DNA of 34,119 nucleotides. Source: JAYFRE01 sp034926235 (GTDB lineage Bacteria; Pseudomonadota; Alphaproteobacteria; Rhodospirillales; Magnetospirillaceae). The stretch covers positions 1 through 34,119 of the forward strand of contig JAYFRE010000021.1 in assembly GCA_034926235.1 (NCBI GenBank), in the 5' to 3' direction. The notes under the pieces are model-generated. The model searched no databases, was not told the origin of the DNA, and saw only the letters and a program-made list of their open reading frames with translations. The position numbers were made by a program, and so were the translations under genes. This document shows, piece by piece, positions 28,244 to 34,119 of the stretch (position 1 is its first letter; every line of letters starts with the position of its first letter).

Positions 28244-29644
28244 TTACACGATACCCGTCAGGTAGTAGACCGCGATGACGAAGAAGGGTGCGACCGACTT
28301 GATCACCGTGCAGGCAAAGATATGCGCATAAGCCTGCCGGTGGGTCAGACCCGTCACCGCCAACATCGTGATCACCGCACCGTTATGCGGCAAGCTGTCC
28401 ATGCCGCCCGACGCCATGGCGGCGACGCGGTGCATGACTTCCAGCGGGATGCCGGCATGGTTGGCACCCTCGATGAAGACGTCGGCCATCGCACCCAGCG
28501 CGATCGACAGACCGCCCGACGCCGAACCGACGATACCGGCCAGCATCTGGACCGAAATCGCTTCGCTCAGCAGCGGATCGGGGATCGCGCCTTTGAGCGA
28601 CTGGGACAGGATCAGGAAGCCCGGCAACACGGCGATGATCGAGCCATAGCCATATTCCGACGCGGTGTTGGTGATGGCCAGCAACGCTCCGGCGACGCCC
28701 TGCTTCGAGCCGTCGGCGAACCGCTTCGAGACCGTCTTCCACGCCGTCACCATCACGACCAGGATACCGGCGACCAGGGCCATTTCCACCGCCCACAGGC
28801 CGGTCATGCCATGCACGTCGATGACCGTAGGCACCTTCATGCCCGGGAAGCTCAGCGTGAACTTGTCGCCGAAGATGCTATCCATGTGCATGGTGAAGAA
28901 GTAGTTCAGCATCCACACCACGATCATGGGCAGGCAGGCGATCGCCCAATGCGGCAGCTTCTCGTCTTCGTAATGTTCCGGCTCGTTGATCAGTTTCCAG
29001 CCGCTATCATAGGGCTCGTTGTTGGCCTGGGCCTGACGGCGCTGCCATTCGAGATAGGTCAGCGTCAGAGCGAAGACGAACAGGGCGCCGATGATGCCCA
29101 GGGTCGGGGCGGCATAGGCATTGGTCTTGAAGAACGCGGTCGGGATGATGTTCTGGATCTGAGGGCTACCCGGCATGGCGTCCATGGTGAAAGTAACGCC
29201 GCCGAACCAGATCACGCCCGGGATGAAACGCTTGGGAATATTGCCCATGCGGAACAGTTCGGACGCGAAGGGATAGACCGCGAACACCACGACGAACGCC
29301 GAAACGCCGCCATAAGACAGGATCGCCGCGATCATCGCGATGGCCAGGATCGCGCGCTTCGCTCCGACCACCTTATAGAGGGCGGCGCAGATCGATTTGG
29401 CGAAACCGGACATTTCGACCACCTTCCCGAAGATCGCTCCCAGCAGGAAGATCGGGAAGTACATTTTGAAGAAGAACGCAGTCTTCTCCATGAACAAGTG
29501 CGTATAAGCCGGGAACACCGCAATCGGCTGGAAGAAAAGAACGGCGCCCAGAGCGATGATCGGAGCGAACAGAATGACGCTATAGCCCCGATACGCAACA
29601 AAGATGAGTGACGCTAAGCAGATAATAACGATTAATATGTCCAT
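28244..29644 (-). CDS. GntP-family permease (short hydroxy-acid/3-hydroxybutyrate type)
   Basis: A 466-aa inner-membrane carrier with about 12 hydrophobic segments. Landmarks are MDILIVIICLASL at the N-terminus, VSAFVVVFAVYPFASELF, GVTFTMDAMPGSPQIQNIIPT, the late EYGYGSIIAVLPG and the C-terminal SGGMDSLPHNGAVITML. The DAMPGSPQIQN and SLPHNGAV segments are typical of GntP-type carriers annotated for D-3-hydroxybutyrate and related monocarboxylates. A central soluble loop (about 195-220) holds charged residues. The ATG at 29644 has GGGGGC upstream; a TTG four codons earlier is possible. It is the last gene of the operon, 79 nt after the dehydrogenase, and presumably imports the acid that the CoA-transferase activates. 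Confidence 0.85.
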   Translation of the reverse strand: MDILIVIICLASLIFVAYRGYSVILFAPIIALGAVLFFQPIAVFPAYTHLFMEKTAFFFKMYFPIFLLGAIFGKVVEMSGFAKSICAALYKVVGAKRAILAIAMIAAILSYGGVSAFVVVFAVYPFASELFRMGNIPKRFIPGVIWFGGVTFTMDAMPGSPQIQNIIPTAFFKTNAYAAPTLGIIGALFVFALTLTYLEWQRRQAQANNEPYDSGWKLINEPEHYEDEKLPHWAIACLPMIVVWMLNYFFTMHMDSIFGDKFTLSFPGMKVPTVIDVHGMTGLWAVEMALVAGILVVMVTAWKTVSKRFADGSKQGVAGALLAITNTASEYGYGSIIAVLPGFLILSQSLKGAIPDPLLSEAISVQMLAGIVGSASGGLSIALGAMADVFIEGANHAGIPLEVMHRVAAMASGGMDSLPHNGAVITMLAVTGLTHRQAYAHIFACTVIKSVAPFFVIAVYYLTGIV

Positions 29645-29723
29645 GACAGCCCCCAAATAGGAAACTTCCTCGGGTTTTTCATGATCGTGTGTTTTTCCCG
29701 ATTCATTCTCTGATTGTGTTTTC

Positions 29724-30860
29724 TTATGCCAGAGCGTTGCCGGAGATAACCATCTTCATGACTTCGTTTGTTCCTTCGTAGATCTCGGTGATCTTGGCAT
29801 CGCGCATGAAGCGCTCCACCGGGAACTCCTTGGTGTAACCGACACCGCCATGCAGCTGCAGAGACATGGTGGTGACGTCCATGGCCGCCCGCGCCGCCAC
29901 CAGCTTGGCCATGGCGGCCGGAACGGTGACGCGCTGGCCCTGATCGTAGAGAGACGCGGCGCGATAGGTCATCTGACGGGCAACCTCGACCTTGGTCGCC
30001 ATGTCGGCGATCATCCACTGGATGCCCTGATTGGCCGAGATCGGCTTGCCGAACTGGATGCGTTCCTTGACGTAAGAAATCGCAGCTTCGAGCGCGCCCT
30101 GAGCGATACCGACGGCCTGGGCGGCCATGCCGATGCGACCCGTATCCAGGACCTGCATGGCGTATTTGAAGCCCTCGCCTTCGTTACCGATCATGTTCTC
30201 GACCGGAATCTCCATGTCCTCGAAGAAGATTTCCGAGGTCGAAGAGCCGCGGATGCCCATCTTGTCTTCGTGACGGCCGATCGAGAAACCGGGGGTGTTG
30301 CGATCGACGATGAAGCCGGTGATGCCCTTCAGCTTCTTCTCGGGGTTGGTCATCACATAGATGCAGTAGGTGCCGCCCACCGGACCGTTGGTGATGAACA
30401 CCTTCGAGCCGTTCAGGATGAACTTGTCGCCCTGACGCACGCCACGGCTCTTCTGAGCGGCGGCGTCGGTGCCCGCACCCGGCTCGGTCAGCGCGAAGCA
30501 GCCGATCTTCTCGCCCGACGCCATCGCCGGGATGTACTTCTTCTTCTGATCCTCATTGCCGAAATAAAGGATCGATTTGATGCCGGTGATGTGGACCGAG
30601 AGAATCGCGCTGTGCGAGGCGCAAACGCGCGCCAATTCCTCGCAGGCCACGGCATAGGAAACGAGATCACCGCCCGACCCGCCATATTCCTCGGGGATCG
30701 ACAGGCCCATCAGGCCCAGTTCCTTCATCTGCTCCACCGTTTCGGTGGGGAAGCGCTGATCGCGGTCGATTTCCGCGGCGATCGGCTTGATCTCGTTCTC
30801 GGCGAATTTCCGCACCATATCGCGGATCATCGCCTGCTCTTCGGTCAAGTTGAAATCCAT
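29724..30860 (-). CDS. Short-chain acyl-CoA dehydrogenase (butyryl-CoA type)
   Basis: A 378-aa FAD flavoprotein. It shows MDFNLTEEQAMIRD at the N-terminus, the FAD/substrate segment CFALTEPGAGTDA (121-133), FITNG (156-160), and QLHGGVGYTKEFPVERFMRD near the C-terminus. The catalytic base is Glu362 in ITEIYEGTNEV, the position used by short- and medium-chain enzymes. It interconverts butyryl-CoA and crotonyl-CoA or close analogues such as propionyl/acryloyl-CoA. The overall sequence looks like enzymes of anaerobic fermenters; that is an impression, not a measured distance. AAGGGAG precedes the ATG, and it starts 16 nt after the MaoC gene. No electron-transfer flavoprotein genes are in the window, so its redox partner is encoded elsewhere. 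Confidence 0.93.
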   Translation of the reverse strand: MDFNLTEEQAMIRDMVRKFAENEIKPIAAEIDRDQRFPTETVEQMKELGLMGLSIPEEYGGSGGDLVSYAVACEELARVCASHSAILSVHITGIKSILYFGNEDQKKKYIPAMASGEKIGCFALTEPGAGTDAAAQKSRGVRQGDKFILNGSKVFITNGPVGGTYCIYVMTNPEKKLKGITGFIVDRNTPGFSIGRHEDKMGIRGSSTSEIFFEDMEIPVENMIGNEGEGFKYAMQVLDTGRIGMAAQAVGIAQGALEAAISYVKERIQFGKPISANQGIQWMIADMATKVEVARQMTYRAASLYDQGQRVTVPAAMAKLVAARAAMDVTTMSLQLHGGVGYTKEFPVERFMRDAKITEIYEGTNEVMKMVISGNALA

Positions 30861-30876
30861 GTCTCGATTGCTCCCT

Positions 30877-31320
30877 TTAGATAACGTCTTCGACTTTGCG
30901 CGCGGCGATGGCGATGGCCTCGCCTTCGATCACGATGTCGCCATGCTGATTGATGCAAACCGTGCGCATACGGATGCGGTACTTCTCCATCTTCTCGATG
31001 ACGGTGCATTCCGCCTTGATGGTGTCGCCGATCCGCACAGGCTTTTTGAAATTGCAGGTCTGCGAGACATAGAGCGCCCCCTTGCCCGGGATATACATCC
31101 CGACCAGGGTGGAGAAGAGCGCCGCCGACATCATGCCCTGGGCGATACGTCCGCCCATCTTCTGGCCCAGCGAGCTGGTCGTCGCATAAACCTCGTCGAC
31201 ATGGATCGGGTTGAAGTCCGCCGTGATCGCCGAAAAGCTGTGGATGTCGGCTTCGGTCATCGTCTTCGAGAACGAGGCCGTATCCCCGACCTTTATCTCG
31301 TCATAAGTATGTCCGCGCAT
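30877..31320 (-). CDS. MaoC-like (R)-specific enoyl-CoA hydratase
   Basis: A 147-aa single hot-dog domain protein. The hydratase-2 motif is seen as ITADFNPIHVDEVYA, with catalytic Asp35 and His40, followed by GGRIAQGMMSAAL. The size and motifs match PhaJ-type enzymes, which add water to crotonyl-CoA to give (R)-3-hydroxybutyryl-CoA or run in reverse. AAGGAG precedes the ATG. It lies between the CoA-transferase and acyl-CoA dehydrogenase genes, 40 nt and 16 nt away. Together with the crotonase at the other end of the operon, the cluster has hydratases of both stereospecificities, so (R)- and (S)-3-hydroxyacyl-CoA could be interconverted through the enoyl-CoA. Confidence 0.88.
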   Translation of the reverse strand: MRGHTYDEIKVGDTASFSKTMTEADIHSFSAITADFNPIHVDEVYATTSSLGQKMGGRIAQGMMSAALFSTLVGMYIPGKGALYVSQTCNFKKPVRIGDTIKAECTVIEKMEKYRIRMRTVCINQHGDIVIEGEAIAIAARKVEDVI

Positions 31321-31360
31321 GTTCTGACTCCTTGAATTCGTCCGTCGCGGGAAAAGTGCT

Positions 31361-32923
31361 TTAGAAACGCAGTCCCATCGGCCGGTCGAAGAAAATCCGA
31401 GGGTCCATTTCCTTCAGATCGTCGGCAATAGCGGGCTTGAAGCCCATCTTGGCCAGGATGTGCTTCTCCAGATCGACACCGGGCGCGATCTCGATCAGGG
31501 TCAGACCCTTTTCGGTGACCTTGAACACCGCACGCTCGGTCAGATAGAGAACTTCCTGGCCGGTCTCGAAGGCGTATTCGCCGCTGAAGGTGACCTGCTC
31601 GATCTTCTCGATGAATTTGAGCCCGTCGCCATCCTTAAGAATGTTCAAACGGCCATCGCCGATCTCGAACTGCTGCTTGCCGGCGACGAAAGTGCCGCAG
31701 AAGCAGACCTTCTTCGCGTTCTGCGAGATGTTGATGAAGCCGCCCGGACCGACGACGCGGCCGCCGAATTTCGAGACGTTGACATTACCCTTGGCGTCGA
31801 TCTCGGCCGCGCCCAGGCAGGACAGATCGATGCCGCCGCCGTCATAGATGTCGAAAATGTCCGGCTGCTTGTAATAGGCCACCGAATTGACGCCTGCGCC
31901 GATGCCGATGCCGGCCAGCGGCACGCCGCCCAGCACACCCGATTCGATCGACAGCGTGATCTTGTCGACGAAGCCTTCCTCGGCCGCGATCGCGGCGACG
32001 CCGTCGGGGACGCCGATGCCGAGATTGATCAGCATGCCGGGCTTCAGCTCCAGCGCACCGCGCCGGGCGATGACCTTGCGTTCGTTCAGCGGCATGGCCG
32101 CGACGCTGGACATCGGCACCCGATATTCGCCCGACCATTCAGGATGATATTCGTCGGACAGATAGGTCTGGAAGGTGAACTCCTTCGCGCCGACGACGAC
32201 GTAATCGACCATGAAGCTATGGATCTTGACGTCATGCGGCTTGAAGCTGTTGCGGGCGACGACCTGCTCGACCTGAGCGATGACGATGCCGCCCGAATTG
32301 CGGACCGCGGCGGCCATTTCCAACTGGTCGGCCAGCAGGGCTTCGCGCTCCAGGGTGATGTTGCCGTCTTCGTCGGCCAGCGATCCCCGGATGAAGCAGA
32401 CATTGATCGGGAAGGAGGGGAAAAAGAGCTGATCCTTGCCGTCAATGGACAGGAGCTTGACCACCTCTTCGCCGGACTCCCGCGCGCGGTCATTGACCTT
32501 GCAGCCTTCCAGGCGGGGGTCGACGAAGGTCTTCAGACCGACATGGGTAAAGACGCCCATCTTCTTGCCGGCGATGGCGCGCAAGAGATGAGAGGTCACG
32601 CCCTGGGGCAGCATGTAGGTGGACAGCTTGTTTTCGACCGTCAGCTTGTTCAGCGCCGGTTCCAGGCCGATATGGCCGCAGACCAGCTTACGCACTAGCC
32701 CTTCCAGACCCAAACGGTTGGCGCCGCGCTCCTTGCCGTCGCCGACAGCCGCGCAATGGAACAGGGTCAGATCGCGGGGGGTCTTGGTTTCCAGATAACG
32801 CTGGCGCAGGGCTTCGAGCAGGTGTTCGGCCACGCCGCAGCCGACGAAACCGCCGACCGCGAGAGTGTCGCCATCCTTGACCAGCGCAGCGGCCTGTTCA
32901 GGGGTAATGATTTTAGCGGACAT
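31361..32923 (-). CDS. Propionate/acetate CoA-transferase (Pct/YdiF-type, fused alpha-beta)
   Basis: A 520-aa class I CoA-transferase with both halves in one chain. The N-terminal half carries DTLAVGGFVGCGVAEHLL. The C-terminal half carries LKPGMLINLGIGVPDGVA and the active-site glutamate Glu327 in LSIESGVLGGVP. The one-chain layout and length match Clostridium-type propionate CoA-transferase and E. coli YdiF, which move CoA among short acyl groups (acetate, propionate, butyrate, lactate, 3-hydroxybutyrate). It would activate the imported acid using acetyl-CoA or another acyl-CoA as donor, without ATP. GGGGAAA precedes the ATG. It starts 18 nt after the crotonase gene. The precise acid cannot be read from sequence. 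Confidence 0.92.
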   Translation of the reverse strand: MSAKIITPEQAAALVKDGDTLAVGGFVGCGVAEHLLEALRQRYLETKTPRDLTLFHCAAVGDGKERGANRLGLEGLVRKLVCGHIGLEPALNKLTVENKLSTYMLPQGVTSHLLRAIAGKKMGVFTHVGLKTFVDPRLEGCKVNDRARESGEEVVKLLSIDGKDQLFFPSFPINVCFIRGSLADEDGNITLEREALLADQLEMAAAVRNSGGIVIAQVEQVVARNSFKPHDVKIHSFMVDYVVVGAKEFTFQTYLSDEYHPEWSGEYRVPMSSVAAMPLNERKVIARRGALELKPGMLINLGIGVPDGVAAIAAEEGFVDKITLSIESGVLGGVPLAGIGIGAGVNSVAYYKQPDIFDIYDGGGIDLSCLGAAEIDAKGNVNVSKFGGRVVGPGGFINISQNAKKVCFCGTFVAGKQQFEIGDGRLNILKDGDGLKFIEKIEQVTFSGEYAFETGQEVLYLTERAVFKVTEKGLTLIEIAPGVDLEKHILAKMGFKPAIADDLKEMDPRIFFDRPMGLRF

Positions 32924-32941
32924 TCTTATTTTCCCCAGAGA

Positions 32942-33718
32942 TTAGCTGTTGAACTTCGCCGGACGCTTTTCCAGGAAAGCCTTCATGCCTTCCTTCTGGT
33001 CTTCGGTGGCGAAGCACAAAGAGATGAGATTGACTTCGAGTTCGAGCGCCTTCTTGAGGTCGGCGTCCCGGCCCTGATTGACCGCGACCTTGGCGTAACC
33101 CAGCGCATCGGCAGGCTTGGACACGATCAGCGTCATGATGTCGCGCGCTTCGGTCAGAAGCGTTTCAGGGGTGCAGAGCCGGCTGATGAGGCCCACCCGG
33201 AACGCTTCGTCCGCCTTGACGGTGCGGCCCGAGAACAGAAGTTCCTTGGCAAAGCCGGCATTGGTCAGGCGCGGCAGACGCTGGCTGCCGCCGAAGCCCG
33301 GGATCACGCCCAGATTGATTTCCGGCTGGCCGAACACGGCCTTTTCGCTGCCGAAGCGGAAATCGCACGCCATCGCCAGTTCGCAACCGCCACCCAGCGC
33401 AAAGCCGTTGACCGCCGCCATGATCGGCTTTTCGATGTCCTCGATGCGGTTGAACACCCGCTGCGCTCGGCTCATATAAGCGCGCGCCTGCTGGGGATTG
33501 TAATCCGCCATCTGACGGATATCCGCGCCGGCCACAAAGGCCTTGCCGCTGCCGGTGATGATCGCGCCCTTGATCGCCGGGTTGGTCTCGATCTCGGTCA
33601 GGGCCAGGCCCAGTTCCAGCAGGGTTTCGTCATTCAGCGCATTCAGCGCCGAGGGGCGGTTCATGGTGATGGTGGCGATCTTGTCGCTCACCTCGAACTG
33701 CAAATTGTTGAAGGTCAT
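32942..33718 (-). CDS. Enoyl-CoA hydratase (crotonase)
   Basis: A 258-aa crotonase-fold enzyme. The oxyanion hole is formed by the AFVAGADIRQM (60-70) and ALGGGCELAM (107-116) segments. Both catalytic glutamates are present, Glu113 in GGGCELA and Glu133 in FGQPEINLGVIPGFGG, as in true (S)-specific hydratases. It hydrates crotonyl-CoA to (S)-3-hydroxybutyryl-CoA, or acts on acryloyl-CoA to give 3-hydroxypropionyl-CoA. I chose the ATG at 33718. AAGGGAGG lies 12 nt further upstream, a little far. The frame continues to 33784, but the added 22 residues are not family-like. It is the first gene of the operon, with the putative -24/-12 site about 75 nt upstream. Confidence 0.93.
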   Translation of the reverse strand: MTFNNLQFEVSDKIATITMNRPSALNALNDETLLELGLALTEIETNPAIKGAIITGSGKAFVAGADIRQMADYNPQQARAYMSRAQRVFNRIEDIEKPIMAAVNGFALGGGCELAMACDFRFGSEKAVFGQPEINLGVIPGFGGSQRLPRLTNAGFAKELLFSGRTVKADEAFRVGLISRLCTPETLLTEARDIMTLIVSKPADALGYAKVAVNQGRDADLKKALELEVNLISLCFATEDQKEGMKAFLEKRPAKFNS

Positions 33719-33793
33719 CTTTGTAACGTGCCTCCCTTGATGGTCCACATCTTTCGTTGGGGGCAACTGCAAACCGCATGCCATTCTTTAGAT

Positions 33794-33810
33794 AGCCGGA
33801 CTATTACCAT
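33794..33810 (-). promoter_or_regulatory. Weak candidate sigma54 promoter of the acyl-CoA operon
   Basis: On the minus strand TGG (33809-33807) and GC (33796-33795) keep the invariant GG-N10-GC spacing of -24/-12 promoters. The rest matches the consensus only partly: about 7 of 12 defined positions, with CGGC where TTGC is usual. It would start transcription about 65 nt before the crotonase ATG. The presence of a sigma54 activator gene in the same cluster is the main reason to report it. Confidence 0.35.
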
Positions 33811-34064
33811 AGTATGTTGAGCTAGCTACATATTCTTTTTATCATATGAAAAATTTCTGTGTCGCCCTCCGGCACTGTCGCGCGTTGATGTCGCGAAACG
33901 ACGACAACACTTTCAGCTAAAATGAAAAAATGGCACCAGACATGAAGACGCCTTCCGCGCACAGCGGAAGACGCCGGACAGGAGGCTCCGGCGCCTCCCA
34001 ATCCGCTGTCTATGCCTAAAGCAATGAAAAAATCTTGGCGTCCAGGCCGCCGGGCAGAATTCTA
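33811..34064. other. Gene-free region upstream of the acyl-CoA operon
   Basis: AT-richer than the coding DNA around it, with no credible gene. TGTCGC occurs three times in direct orientation (33860, 33876, 33889), 50-85 bp upstream of the -24 candidate, where an activator site could lie. Further right are two hairpins, CTTCCGC/GCGGAAG (33952-33970) and GGAGGC/GCCTCC (33981-33998), with no T-runs. Confidence 0.4.
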
Positions 34065-34119
34065 GGTCCTGTTGACAAAGGGGATTCCCAAATTCGCCCG
34101 GACGTGATTCAACACTGGT
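34065..34119 (+). mobile_element. Probable left end of an IS5-family-like insertion sequence, cut by the window edge
   Basis: From 34065 the sequence GGTCCTGTTGACAAAGGGG and what follows resembles, from memory, the terminal inverted repeat and subterminal region of IS5-family elements common in alphaproteobacteria. TAG (34063-34065) would fit a TNA-type target. No transposase is visible because the window stops 55 nt in, and the second inverted repeat cannot be checked. Confidence 0.4.

Noticed and set aside
28235..29611. 458-aa plus-strand open frame opposite the permease gene
   Set aside because: The translation is dominated by His, Asp, Arg and Gln, as expected for the complement of a membrane-protein gene. 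There is no ribosome site or motif.
31460..32698. 412-aa plus-strand open frame opposite the CoA-transferase gene
   Set aside because: Antisense shadow with no recognisable domain; the minus-strand protein carries clear catalytic motifs.
33931..33946. TGGCAC on the plus strand as a -24 element
   Set aside because: It faces away from the operon and has no GC at the -12 position.

Overview
The window is about 62-65% GC by eye and densely coded. It looks like a chromosomal segment of an alphaproteobacterium, most likely Rhodospirillales-like. The support is the gene set: pyruvate phosphate dikinase next to glyQ-glyS, a polyprenyl diphosphate synthase divergent from a TrmN6-type methyltransferase, and a large AsmA protein. 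No species can be named from the sequence alone.

Left part (1-6.1 kb, + strand): the 3' part of a nitrogen-scavenging operon. It holds the tail of one gene (probably the first UAAP/DUF1989 protein), the second UAAP protein, a 1196-aa biotin-dependent carboxylase and an allophanate hydrolase. This is the guanidine carboxylase, carboxyguanidine deiminase and allophanate hydrolase route, which releases ammonia and CO2 from guanidine. Asp698 in the carboxyltransferase domain favours guanidine over urea as substrate.

6.1-10.0 kb, - strand: a compact three-gene sulfur cluster. It encodes a MoeB/ThiF-like adenylyltransferase, a sulfite-reductase-like protein fused to a C-terminal TusA domain, and a Cys/Met-metabolism PLP enzyme. 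The reductase-like part has lost three of the four cysteines that normally hold the siroheme/4Fe-4S centre. I consider this the most unusual item in the window. A tRNA-Pro(CGG) with its own promoter and terminator follows on the same strand.

10.4-18.3 kb: housekeeping genes. These are polyprenyl diphosphate synthase (-), methyltransferase (+), then glyQ, glyS and ppdK (+) ending at a strong terminator.

18.5-26.2 kb: an MFS transporter with an HSL-type esterase (+), a 1.1-kb-residue-class AsmA protein (-), a MerR regulator overlapping a carboxymuconolactone-decarboxylase-family gene and preceded by a classic 19-bp-spacer MerR promoter (-), and a bile-acid:Na+ symporter-family protein (-).

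26.4-33.8 kb, - strand: a short-chain acyl-CoA catabolic island. Reading with transcription, it holds a crotonase, a Pct/YdiF-type CoA-transferase, a MaoC hydratase, a short-chain acyl-CoA dehydrogenase and a GntP-type permease ending at a terminator, then a PAS-sigma54 activator gene. Together they could import a short hydroxy- or unsaturated acid, activate it by CoA transfer and interconvert hydroxyacyl-, enoyl- and acyl-CoA. The upstream region carries a weak -24/-12 candidate and repeated TGTCGC motifs. The window then ends in what looks like the left end of an insertion sequence, so the island may be mobile or recently acquired.

Limits: all family calls come from reading motifs. No alignment or database search was run.
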